A stretch of 64,000 nt of DNA, taken from NCBI RefSeq assembly GCF_002157205.1, contig NZ_CP021358.1:744001-808000 (forward strand). The letters are read 5' to 3'. The stretch is from Kushneria marisflavi. Its GTDB lineage: Bacteria > Pseudomonadota > Gammaproteobacteria > Pseudomonadales > Halomonadaceae. The stretch's first letter is position 1. Each line of letters begins with the position of its first letter. The notes beneath the pieces were generated by a model. The model had not been told where the DNA came from. It worked only from the letters and a program-made list of their open reading frames with translations, and ran no database searches. Positions 56,431 to 64,000 of the stretch are shown here, piece after piece. The position numbers were made by a program, and so were the translations under genes.

Positions 56431-56446
56431 TGCCAAGGGTGTGCCA
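56431..56446 (-). promoter_or_regulatory. Sigma-54 (-24/-12) promoter
   Basis: On the minus strand TGGCACACCCTTGGCA: TGGCAC, five bases, TGGCA. This matches the consensus TGGCAC-N5-TTGCA except for one base, with GG and GC ten bases apart. Expected start about 56420. Confidence 0.75.
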
Positions 56447-56580
56447 TAAATATCAAAAGCCTTTAAAAACAAAATCTTGCAGCAAGAAGCTTTATAAAGT
56501 CATTGATATTCGAGGCTCAAAAGCCACCACGCTTCCCGTAATCGTTGCCATATGGCGACAATACCAACCAGATAAAAGCA

Positions 56581-56593
56581 TAAAGCGTTGATT
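56581..56593 (-). promoter_or_regulatory. IHF consensus site
   Basis: On the minus strand AATCAACGCTTTA, an exact match to WATCAANNNNTTR. It lies between the sigma-54 promoter and the GlrR sites, the position where IHF bends DNA at glmY. Confidence 0.65.
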
Positions 56594-56609
56594 TAATTGT
56601 ATTTTTACA

Positions 56610-56627
56610 TGTCTCCGCAGACCGACA
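56610..56627. promoter_or_regulatory. GlrR binding site 1 (TGTC-N10-GACA)
   Basis: Exact match to the known GlrR consensus, about 190-210 bp upstream of the predicted sigma-54 start. Confidence 0.75.
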
Positions 56628-56642
56628 AACCCCATGTCTGGT

Positions 56643-56660
56643 TGTCTCAAAAAAACGACA
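56643..56660. promoter_or_regulatory. GlrR binding site 2 (TGTC-N10-GACA)
   Basis: Second exact match, centred 33 bp from site 1 (about three helical turns), just after the argA stop codon. Confidence 0.75.
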
Positions 56661-56676
56661 GCGCCATTTTGACGGC

Positions 56677-58014
56677 TCAACGCTTCGCGCCGGAAGTTCC
56701 TGAAGCGCTCAACACCTTGAGCAACACCCGGGAATTGCGCTGCGGGTTGTAGTGCTGACGTCGTCTTTCGGGCAGCGCCTCGACGTCGGCCGTTTCAAAG
56801 CCTCGCTCGAGAAACCAGTGCAGCGTATGGGTAGTCAGGGCAAACAGTGAGGATAACCCCTTTTCTCGAGCACGCTGTTCGACGCCGTCAAGCAACAGAT
56901 CGCCACGCTCACCACCACGGTAGCTGGTATGTACCGCCACACAGGCCAGCTCACCACTACCGGCTTCCGGATAGGGATGCAGTGCCGCGCATCCGATCAC
57001 CATGCCGTCACGCTCGATGACCACATAGTCATCGATTTCCTGCTCAAGGCGCTCACGCGAACGCGCCACCAGCATGCCCCGCTCTTCCAGCGGCCGCAGC
57101 AGTTCGAGCAGTCCGCCGATGTCGTCGATGCGGGCACCGCGAAGCTGCTCGTAGCGCTCGCGAGTGATCATGGTGCCGACCCCATCACGGGTAAAGAGCT
57201 CCGCCAGCAGTGCATCCCGGTCCTGCCAGGACACCAGATGGGTTCGCCCAACGCCCTGACGCGCAGCATCACAGGCAATATGCACATGCTCGGCGAGCTC
57301 TGCATTCTCGTGCTGACAGACCAGAGCCTGGGCCTCCTGCAGATTCGGCTGACGCATCAGCCGGCCCTGGGGGCTATATAACCCGCCGGCACGTCCGACG
57401 ATGATCAGCTTGTCGGCCCCCAGTGCAATGGCGGTATGGCGGGCGATATCGGCGGCATCCAGATCAAAGACCTCCCCGGTGCTGGAATACCCCAGCGGCG
57501 GCAGCACTACCAGCGAGCGTTGATCCAGCAGGGTACGAATGGCGTCACTGCGCACCCGACGCACCTCGCCGGCGCGCAGGAAGTCGATGCCCTCTCGAAT
57601 GCCCAGCGGCTTGGCCATGACCAGATTGCCGCTGATGGCGTTGATTTCGACACCATGCAGCGGTGTGTTGGAAAGCCCGGGCGAGAGCCGGGCCTCGATG
57701 GCCAGCCGCAGGGTCGAGGCTTCCCGTTCAATCAGCGTCATGCAGGCCTCATCTACCACAAAACGCCCCTGATGACGCCTCGGCGTCAATGATGCTGCCT
57801 CCAGGGCCTGACGTACCTGAGCGCGCACGCCAAAGACCAGCACGAGCCGGACCCCCAGAACATGCAATAACGCCAGATCCTGAATCAGCGGCGCCCGGCG
57901 CTCGGGCGTCAGCCCCTCGCCTTCAATCAACACCACAAAGGTACGCCCCCGGTGGGCATCGATATAGGTCGATGAATTTCGAAACCAGTCGGCAAAGGGA
58001 AATGAGGTGTCCAA
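56677..58014 (-). CDS. argA: N-acetylglutamate synthase
   Basis: 445 residues: an N-terminal amino-acid-kinase-like domain (FVVLIEGEGLTPERRAPLIQ, LVVLPPLGYSSTGEVFDLDA) and a C-terminal GNAT domain (GSGELACVAVHTSYRGGERG, ending ALTTHTLHWFLERGFE). It makes N-acetylglutamate, the first step of arginine synthesis. The start is a TTG at 58014 with GGAG 5 bp upstream; a non-ATG start may limit expression. No terminator is visible after it; its 3' end abuts GlrR site 2. Confidence 0.95.
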   Translation of the reverse strand: MDTSFPFADWFRNSSTYIDAHRGRTFVVLIEGEGLTPERRAPLIQDLALLHVLGVRLVLVFGVRAQVRQALEAASLTPRRHQGRFVVDEACMTLIEREASTLRLAIEARLSPGLSNTPLHGVEINAISGNLVMAKPLGIREGIDFLRAGEVRRVRSDAIRTLLDQRSLVVLPPLGYSSTGEVFDLDAADIARHTAIALGADKLIIVGRAGGLYSPQGRLMRQPNLQEAQALVCQHENAELAEHVHIACDAARQGVGRTHLVSWQDRDALLAELFTRDGVGTMITRERYEQLRGARIDDIGGLLELLRPLEERGMLVARSRERLEQEIDDYVVIERDGMVIGCAALHPYPEAGSGELACVAVHTSYRGGERGDLLLDGVEQRAREKGLSSLFALTTHTLHWFLERGFETADVEALPERRRQHYNPQRNSRVLLKVLSASGTSGAKR

Positions 58015-58130
58015 GGCGGCTCCAGGGTCAAACAGGCATCAATGAGGCCTTACGAATGTGAAGGCCCCCTTATCTTAAAACAGCCGGCGCCGAGACGCAG
58101 GCCCGGACACGATCTGAGGGCATCGACCAT

Positions 58131-58163
58131 AAAAAAGACCGCCGTAAGAGACGGCGGTCTTTT
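58131..58163 (-). terminator. Terminator of the phosphate transporter operon
   Basis: A 13-bp inverted repeat (AAAAGACCGCCGT with ACGGCGGTCTTTT) around AAGAG, with further A on one side; on the minus strand it ends in T-run. Confidence 0.93.
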
Positions 58164-58193
58164 CTGATACGTTATGCCGGCATGGTCGAGAAT

Positions 58194-59459
58194 CTAGCCA
58201 AACATGCCCTTGAGCATGAAAAAGAAGATGATCGACAGGGCTGCACCGGCCGGCAGGGTGACCAGCCAGGAAATCACGATGGTGCCCAGCACCCGCAGGT
58301 TCAGTGCCTGCATCCCGCGCGCAAGGCCTACACCCAATACCGCCCCGACCAGCGTATGCGTGGTGGAAATCGGCAGTCCCGTGCCGGAGGCGATTACCAC
58401 GGTCGTGGCCGCAGCAAGCGTCGCTGCAAAGCCGCGTGACGGCGTCAGCTCGGTAATTCCGGTGCCGACCGTGGCAATCACGCGGTGTCCGTAGGTCAAA
58501 AGACCCACGACGATGCCGCCGCCGCCAAGAATCAGAATCCACCAGGGCAGCGCCGCGTCCCCGCCGATCTGCCCCTGGCTCTGTACGACGCTGACCACGG
58601 CCGCCAGCGGACCCACGGCGTTGGCCACATCGTTGGAACCATGGGCAAAGGCCATGGCACAGGCGGTAAACATCATCAGAACCCCGAAGATGCGCTCAAC
58701 GCCCGTAAAACTGGAGCGATTTCCTCCTCGCGGCTCATGCGTGATACGCCGTTCAAGCAAAATGCCCAGCAGCGTAATAATCGCGCCCACGCCCATGGCC
58801 CAGAGCAGCGCATCGGTAAAGCTGAGGTTCAGCCCCACATGGCTCAGACCCTTGAGTAGCGTCACCATGGCCACGATAAACCCGACCAGAAACATGTAGC
58901 CCGGCACATAGCGCCGCGCCGCTGCCAGCGGATCCTTGTTTTCAAAGATCAGGGTCTGAATCGAGCGAAACAGCAAAAAGGCAATCACCCCGGCGGTGAC
59001 CGGCGAAACCACCCAGCTCGAAACAATCTGGCCAACCTCACCCCACTGCACGGAACTCGGCCCCAGACCTGCCACGGCAAAGCCAACGATCGCGCCGACC
59101 ACCGAGTGGGTGGTGGATACCGGCCAGCCCTGCTTTGAAGCAATCATCAGCCAGATGGCGGCAGCCAGCAGTGAAGACAACATGCCATAAACCAGATACT
59201 GGGGTTCACTGCTGAGCAGCGTGGGGTCGATGATGCCGTTGCGAATGGTGGCCGTCACCTCACCGCCGGCAAGCCATGCCCCCAGAAATTCAAAGACAAT
59301 GGCGATACAGATCGCCTGACGGATGGTAATGGCCTTGGAGCCCACCGAGGTGCCCATGGCATTGGCAACATCGTTGGCGCCAACCCCCCAGGCCATAAAG
59401 AAACCGAAAACGCAGGCGAGAAGAATAAAGAGCTCGCCATGCTGTGCGATGATGGTCAT
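58194..59459 (-). CDS. Inorganic phosphate transporter, PiT family
   Basis: 421 residues with about ten membrane helices. The PiT signature GANDVANA (27-34) recurs as GSNDVANA near residue 285, reflecting the internal duplication, and WPVSTTHSVVGA/LPISTTHTLVGA is repeated likewise. It imports phosphate (as metal phosphate) with protons or sodium. It follows a DUF47 gene 47 bp upstream on the same strand, a standard pairing. Confidence 0.96.
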   Translation of the reverse strand: MTIIAQHGELFILLACVFGFFMAWGVGANDVANAMGTSVGSKAITIRQAICIAIVFEFLGAWLAGGEVTATIRNGIIDPTLLSSEPQYLVYGMLSSLLAAAIWLMIASKQGWPVSTTHSVVGAIVGFAVAGLGPSSVQWGEVGQIVSSWVVSPVTAGVIAFLLFRSIQTLIFENKDPLAAARRYVPGYMFLVGFIVAMVTLLKGLSHVGLNLSFTDALLWAMGVGAIITLLGILLERRITHEPRGGNRSSFTGVERIFGVLMMFTACAMAFAHGSNDVANAVGPLAAVVSVVQSQGQIGGDAALPWWILILGGGGIVVGLLTYGHRVIATVGTGITELTPSRGFAATLAAATTVVIASGTGLPISTTHTLVGAVLGVGLARGMQALNLRVLGTIVISWLVTLPAGAALSIIFFFMLKGMFG

Positions 59460-59506
59460 AGGAAAATGTCGTTATCCGAACTTCGGTACCCGATGATGAC
59501 GTGCAC

Positions 59507-60187
59507 CTATCGGGCCAAAAGGATTTGCAGGCGGCTGCCTACGCGTTCAGAGCGGTCAGAAACCTCACCGATCCAGTCAATGATCTGATAAAGAAACATG
59601 ACATCGACGGGGGGGAGATTTTTTTCCAGCTCAAAAAGGCGGCGCCGGATCATGACCTGCTGATCGTCGGCCTGGTGTTCAAGTTCATGGAGTTTTCGAA
59701 TCTGATCGCTCAGAAGGTCGGAAACATTGCGTCCGAAGCCTGACTCGAGCAGATCATCCAGCTCGGCCAGCGCCTGGCGGGCCTGATGGACGGTGGCGAC
59801 AGCTGTACGCACATACTCCTGAAAGATGTCCTCCATCGCCTCGGGAATACGCATGCGCCGACCCAGCATGATCCCGGCGATATCCTTGATCTTGTTGGCG
59901 ATCTTGTCCTGTACACTGATCAGTTCAAGCAGATCGGAACGTGAGACCGGCAGGAAAAGGCTGTTGGGCAGATTCATGCGGATATGGGTTTTCAGTTCAT
60001 CGGCTTCATGCTCGCCGTTACTGATGCTGTTGCGAATTTCGGCGGCACGCGCCCAGTCCTGCTCAAGGGTCGCCTGAAAGAAGACCGGCAGCAGATCCGC
60101 GCACTCGACCGTCTTGTCGATATGTTCAAGCAGCGGTTGGAACGGCGACCGCCCGAACAGCGCTGAAAAGGGATTGGATGACACCAT
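59507..60187 (-). CDS. DUF47/PhoU-like phosphate transport regulator
   Basis: 226 residues, all-helical, of the TIGR00153/DUF47 family. Recognisable parts are FGRSPFQPLLEHIDKTVECA, NGEHEADELKTHIRMNLPNS, PVSRSDLLELISVQDKIANK and the C-terminal LYQIIDWIGEVSDRSERVGS. Family members are PhoU-like and modulate the adjacent PiT transporter. First gene of the DUF47-pit operon and divergent from the CYTH gene. Confidence 0.94.
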   Translation of the reverse strand: MVSSNPFSALFGRSPFQPLLEHIDKTVECADLLPVFFQATLEQDWARAAEIRNSISNGEHEADELKTHIRMNLPNSLFLPVSRSDLLELISVQDKIANKIKDIAGIMLGRRMRIPEAMEDIFQEYVRTAVATVHQARQALAELDDLLESGFGRNVSDLLSDQIRKLHELEHQADDQQVMIRRRLFELEKNLPPVDVMFLYQIIDWIGEVSDRSERVGSRLQILLAR

Positions 60188-60290
60188 GGTGATTTCACTG
60201 CAATGAAAAATGGCGTCACCAGTATATTTATCTGACTACCCTGCGTCATGAAAATTTAACGTTTGGCCCCAGGATAGAGCGAATTAACAC

Positions 60291-61202
60291 ATGAATCCGA
60301 GCACACAAGGCGACGATACGGACACAAAAGCCCCTGAGACCCCTCAGGAGGTAGAACTCAAGCTGGCACTGGGCCTGGACAGCATCGAGGCGCTCAAGGC
60401 GCATCCACTGTTGAAGAACACGGTCTGCGAGACGCACCGCCTGGCCAATGTCTATTACGACACCCCCGAGCGCGCCCTCGAGCAGTACCGGGTGGCGCTG
60501 CGACTGCGCGGCGACGGCCAGCGCTTTGTTCAGACGGTCAAGACAGCCGGCCACGGCCATGGCGGCCTGCACACCCGCGGCGAATGGGAAATTCCACGCG
60601 ATCAGGAAAGTCTGGATACGCACTGGCTGGCAGGACTGGGGGTCACCCCGTTTGAGCAGGACGCTGTTCGAGAGCACCTGGCACCGGTCTATCGCACGGA
60701 CTTTCAGCGCACGCAATGGCTGCTTGAACATGACGACAGCCACATCGAGCTGGCGCTGGACATCGGTGACATTGTTGTCGGCGAGCGTCGAGTGGCCATT
60801 CATGAAGTCGAACTGGAACTCAAGGGCGGCCGGGAAGCGGCGCTCTGGTCACTGGCCGATCAGCTGGCCGAACAGTGTGCCCTGCGCCCGGCGAATGCCA
60901 GCAAGGCCGCGCGAGCCGTTGCGCTGCGCGAGCAGCACTGGCAGCTTCCGCCCTGTGCACTCGACATGCCGGAGCAGTGCCTTGAGCGCGCCATTCTGGC
61001 GCTGGACGCCTTTCAGGACAGCCAGCAGCAGACGTTTTTATATGCCGCACGTCAGGCTCTGCTCAAACTGGTGCGTCATGACGATCCCAATGTGGCCATC
61101 CTGGCTGGCCGGCTGGCCGAGTCGCTGTCTCGTACCGAGTGGCTCGACTGCCGCTTTGGCCAGCAGTGGCTGCTGTTGATGCAGCGCCTGTACCGTCAGT
61201 AG
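60291..61202 (+). CDS. CYTH-domain inorganic triphosphatase (YgiF-like)
   Basis: 303 residues. The CYTH signature ExExK is Glu20, Glu22 and Lys24 (EVELKL), followed by VYYDTPERALEQYRVALRLR and IELALDIGDIVVGERRVAIH, EVELELKGG. YgiF in E. coli hydrolyses inorganic triphosphate. Here the C-terminal part (about 100 residues) is shorter than YgiF's CHAD domain (433 residues in total). Divergent from DUF47-pit, which fits a phosphate-linked role. Confidence 0.9.
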   Translation: MNPSTQGDDTDTKAPETPQEVELKLALGLDSIEALKAHPLLKNTVCETHRLANVYYDTPERALEQYRVALRLRGDGQRFVQTVKTAGHGHGGLHTRGEWEIPRDQESLDTHWLAGLGVTPFEQDAVREHLAPVYRTDFQRTQWLLEHDDSHIELALDIGDIVVGERRVAIHEVELELKGGREAALWSLADQLAEQCALRPANASKAARAVALREQHWQLPPCALDMPEQCLERAILALDAFQDSQQQTFLYAARQALLKLVRHDDPNVAILAGRLAESLSRTEWLDCRFGQQWLLLMQRLYRQ

Positions 61203-61218
61203 GTCATCGCGGGGGCGC

Positions 61219-63066
61219 TCACGTGGCCTGAACCGATACCGGGTGAAGCGATACCGGCAGCAGTGTGGCATTGAGCTGTCCCAGCACGTCCTGGGGCGGC
61301 ATGGGCCGGGCATAGATAAACCCCTGGATCTGCTCGGCTCCCATGTCACAGACCGTCTTGAGCGTGGCACTCTCCTCAACGCCTTCGATCACCACACGAA
61401 AATCGAGACGACGACACAGGTCGATGACCGAGGTCATGACGTGACGCTTGCGCGGTTCGCGCTCGAGGTCCATGACAAAGCGGCGATCGATCTTGATGCA
61501 GTCCAGTGGCAGCTCGCACAGCTGTGAGAGTGAGGAGTAGCCACTGCCAAAGTCATCAAGGGCAATCGAGATGCCGTGCTCACGCAGTCGAATCAGATTG
61601 CGCAGTGCAATCGCAGGCTCTGCCAGCACGGCCGATTCGGTAATTTCCAGATTGACCCGTCGCGGGTCGGCACCGTGTTTCTCGATCAGCCGCATCATGT
61701 CATCGACCAGCATCGCATCCTTGAGCTGATGACGGGACAGATTGATGTTGATGACGAAGTCGCGACCAAAGCGCTGAGTGAAAGCCGGATCGACCAGAAT
61801 ATGCAGCGCCTTGTCGATCAGATGCTGACTGAGCTGATGGATCAGACCGGTAGACTCGGCCGCTTCGATGAAGGCGCCCGGCATGGCGATGTCATCCCCG
61901 TCGCGCAGGCGCATCAGGGCCTCAAAGGCAATGACCCGCCCCCCTTCCCTGACGCTGACGATAGGCTGTAAAAAACAGAGCACGCCATCACAGGCCAGTG
62001 CTGCGCGGATCAGTTGCTCACCTCGGCTGGCCCTTGTGGCGCGCGCCTGAAGCTCATCGCTGTAGTAATGAATGCCTCCGACTCCGGCACTCGAAGCGTT
62101 ATTGATGGTCAGGCGCGCCTGCTTTCTCAGTGATTCCACACTCTCGAAATGACCGGCTTCGAACGGTACGACACCCACCACATACGACAGCCATACGCGG
62201 CCGGTCGGCGTTTCCAGCGGCATGCCCAGCATTTGCTGAAGCGGCTCGAGAAAACGCGCCATGGCCTGTTGATCCTGGAAGTCGGTGACAAGCGCATAGC
62301 TGAAACCGGGCAAGGCAATCAACTGGCTTGCTGGCAGCAGCTCATTGAGCAGTGCTGCGATACGGATTTCGAGTTCGCGGGTATTATGAAAATGTTCGGA
62401 TTCGCTCAGGAGCGTGGCATTGACCATGGTGACCTTGACCAGCGCATGGCGTGCACCAGGCGCCTCACCCAGCGCATCCTCAAGAAGCTGGTCGAGCAGA
62501 TCAGAGTTGCCTAGACCGGTCACCGGGTCACGATAGCGTTCATGCGTAATATCACTGAGCACGCCAGTCAGCCCAAGCGTTCCCTTCTGTTCGTGACCTA
62601 CCGTACGCAGGCGCACGAAACGCCACTCTCCCCGGCCATCAAGCAGACGACACTCGATGCGTGACAGGGCACTCGTGGTGACCGCCTGCTGACAGTGCTG
62701 GCGCACTCTTTCGCGATCTTCCGGGTGCAACCTTTGACACCACTGCGTCAGTGATGAGGGGTCCACATCATCGTGATAGAGCGTTTCCCAGCGTGAAGAC
62801 AACGTGAGGACATCGTTTTCCGCCTGCCAGTGCCAGATCACATCATGCTCACACAGCAGCATGCGCTCATACCGGGACAGCTGCATGTTGTCCGACGTCG
62901 GACGAACAGCCTCAAGCGTCACCGGTGGCTTGAGCAGATCGATCAGGTTGTCGCAGCAGGTCGACAGGTGGGACAGCCTTTTGTCATCGGGCGTCGTCGC
63001 CCCAGCCGCAAGCTCATCGGCCAGATAGCGAATGTCATGACATAATGCCTGCACCGTACGACGCAT
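61219..63066 (-). CDS. Cyclic di-GMP phosphodiesterase, PAS-degenerate GGDEF-EAL
   Basis: About 615 residues. A helical N-terminal region is followed by a PAS-like domain (HDVIWHWQAENDVLTLSSRW; ending GLTGVLSDITHERYRDPVTG), a GGDEF domain without its motif (LPGFSYALVTDF in place of GGDEF) and an EAL domain. EAL residues are present: FEALMR, NINLSRHQL, LEITESAV, DDFGSGYSSL, IKIDRRFV, VIEGVEE and IQGFIYARPM, so it should hydrolyse cyclic di-GMP while the GGDEF part is regulatory. The ATG at 63066 follows GGGGTG; an in-frame start at 63108 is less likely. Confidence 0.92.
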   Translation of the reverse strand: MRRTVQALCHDIRYLADELAAGATTPDDKRLSHLSTCCDNLIDLLKPPVTLEAVRPTSDNMQLSRYERMLLCEHDVIWHWQAENDVLTLSSRWETLYHDDVDPSSLTQWCQRLHPEDRERVRQHCQQAVTTSALSRIECRLLDGRGEWRFVRLRTVGHEQKGTLGLTGVLSDITHERYRDPVTGLGNSDLLDQLLEDALGEAPGARHALVKVTMVNATLLSESEHFHNTRELEIRIAALLNELLPASQLIALPGFSYALVTDFQDQQAMARFLEPLQQMLGMPLETPTGRVWLSYVVGVVPFEAGHFESVESLRKQARLTINNASSAGVGGIHYYSDELQARATRASRGEQLIRAALACDGVLCFLQPIVSVREGGRVIAFEALMRLRDGDDIAMPGAFIEAAESTGLIHQLSQHLIDKALHILVDPAFTQRFGRDFVININLSRHQLKDAMLVDDMMRLIEKHGADPRRVNLEITESAVLAEPAIALRNLIRLREHGISIALDDFGSGYSSLSQLCELPLDCIKIDRRFVMDLEREPRKRHVMTSVIDLCRRLDFRVVIEGVEESATLKTVCDMGAEQIQGFIYARPMPPQDVLGQLNATLLPVSLHPVSVQAT

Positions 63067-63287
63067 GGCGCACCCCGTAAATGTTGTTACTGACTGACAA
63101 CGGACCAAATCGTGCTCTGCTCGTTACCCCGTTCGATGGGTAACCCGAGACAGGCATGCGATGGCCGTCAAGCGTATTGCTGTGTTTAACGGCGAGGGCT
63201 GCGTTTGCTGAAGCGCCATGGCATGATTTTTTGGCGTCCACGTTGAATTCAGACGCTACTTTCTCTCACAAGGATTTCGGAGCGCTG

Positions 63288-64000
63288 GTGAGCAGCCAAC
63301 CCCAAAAACACAAACTGACACTTCGCGAACGTATCTTTCAGATCATTTTTGAATCGGATACGCCCTCCGCCAAGGCCTTCGATATTGCGCTGATCATCAT
63401 GATCGTGATGAGCGTCGTGATCATCATGCTCGACAGTGTCGTCAGTCTTAAGGCCCGCTATGGCGAGGCTTTCTTGATCGCCGAGTGGTGCTTTACCGGC
63501 ATCTTTACGGTCGAGTACCTGCTGCGCCTTTACTGTCTGGACCGCCCCTGGCGCTACGCCCGCAGCACCTATGGCATCATCGACCTGCTGAGCATCCTGC
63601 CGTCCTGGCTGAGCCTTTTGATCCCCGGCTCTCAGGCCATGCTGGTCATCCGGGTACTGCGTGTCATGCGTCTTTTCAGGGTGCTGCGCCTGATGGAGTT
63701 TGTCGGCGAGGGCCATCTTCTGCTTGAGGCGCTGGAGCGCAGCAGACAAAAGATATTGATGTTTTTGATGACGGTCATCTCACTGGTGATCGTCTTCGGG
63801 GCGCTGGTCTATCTGATCGAGCCGGTCGAGGCCGGTTTTACCAGCATTCCCAAGTCCATCTACTGGGCGGTGGTGACGCTGACCACGGTCGGCTACGGCG
63901 ACATTTCCCCCATCACGCCGCTGGGACAGTTCATCTCGGCGATGATGATGATTCTGGGTTATTCGATTCTGGCCGTCCCGACCGGCGTCTTCTCCGCCGA
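63288..64000 (+). CDS. Voltage-gated potassium channel (partial, runs off the window)
   Basis: 237 residues are visible from a GTG with CGGAG about 5 bp upstream. It has six predicted helices: a voltage-sensor S4 segment with regularly spaced Arg (VIRVLRVMRLFRVLRLMEF) and a pore with the selectivity filter TTVGYGD, followed by the start of S6 (MMMILGYSILAVPTGVFSA). No stop codon is reached by 64000. It resembles KvAP/KvLm-type bacterial Kv channels. Confidence 0.93.
   Translation, partial: MSSQPQKHKLTLRERIFQIIFESDTPSAKAFDIALIIMIVMSVVIIMLDSVVSLKARYGEAFLIAEWCFTGIFTVEYLLRLYCLDRPWRYARSTYGIIDLLSILPSWLSLLIPGSQAMLVIRVLRVMRLFRVLRLMEFVGEGHLLLEALERSRQKILMFLMTVISLVIVFGALVYLIEPVEAGFTSIPKSIYWAVVTLTTVGYGDISPITPLGQFISAMMMILGYSILAVPTGVFSA

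Noticed and set aside
56425..56437. Second possible sigma-54 element TTGGCAAAGG...TTTGCA
   Set aside because: Spacing between GG and GC is 11 instead of 10 bases; the overlapping TGGCAC-N5-TGGCA fits better.
56245..56472. Minus-strand frames of 67-75 codons and a 28-codon frame (56245-56331) in the glrK-argA gap
   Set aside because: No family features; the 28-codon frame has GGAGG only 4 bp before its ATG. Kept only as an alternative reading of the RNA candidate.
56543..56560. Third GlrR-like site (CGTT-N10-GACA)
   Set aside because: Only one half matches the consensus; too weak to list as a site.

Overview
The window looks like a chromosomal segment of a moderately halophilic gammaproteobacterium of the Halomonadaceae type (Halomonas/Kushneria-like). 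This is inferred from high-GC coding sequence, the mix of enterobacterial-type orthologues (RlmA, RlmE, YghU, PdxI, YqaA, GuaA/GuaB, ArgA, GlrK-QseG-GlrR) with features unusual in enterics (HemY-type protoporphyrinogen oxidase, DUF2231/sorbosone dehydrogenase pair), and dense GGDEF/EAL and MFS genes. No tRNA, rRNA, CRISPR array, prophage or intact insertion sequence was seen.

Layout. 0.2-6 kb: YebC-family regulator, YSC84 lipoprotein, a tiny secreted protein, a GNAT enzyme, nucleoid protein YejK, a Cache-domain chemoreceptor and a deaminase. 6.3-10.5 kb: cyoABCD, a cytochrome bo3 quinol oxidase operon with ATGA overlaps and a strong terminator. 10.5-14.7 kb, minus strand: a DAACS symporter, N-methyl amino acid oxidase and rlmA operon, then an alpha/beta hydrolase. 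14.8-31 kb: hemY, several MFS carriers, LysR, yghU, pdxI, yqaA, a diguanylate cyclase, a DUF2231/sorbosone dehydrogenase pair and an MscS channel. 31-40.5 kb: DUF2252, nitronate monooxygenase, a LysR/SDR pair bracketed by a GNAT fragment and its intact paralogue, a MmyB-like regulator, a putative type I secreted protein and an MFS carrier. 40.5-44.4 kb: rlmE, a COG2509 flavoprotein and a SpoU methyltransferase, flanked on both sides by related NudK-like NUDIX remnants. 44.5-47.6 kb: an accessory island holding an AT-rich RelA/SpoT-domain gene with a small winged-helix-like partner, a frameshifted LysE exporter and an unrecognised gene. 47.7-64 kb: guaBA, xseA, glrK-qseG-glrR, argA, pit with its DUF47 partner, a CYTH triphosphatase, an EAL phosphodiesterase and the 5' part of a voltage-gated K+ channel.

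The most striking observation is in the 744 bp between glrK and argA. On the minus strand it carries two exact TGTC-N10-GACA sequences (the known GlrR-binding motif), an exact IHF-consensus site, a -24/-12 sigma-54 promoter, two internal hairpins and a perfect intrinsic terminator, with no convincing protein gene. This is the architecture and position of the enterobacterial glmY small-RNA gene, which is the target of GlrR. I infer that the window encodes a GlmY-like sigma-54-dependent small RNA or an analogue of it next to its own two-component system.
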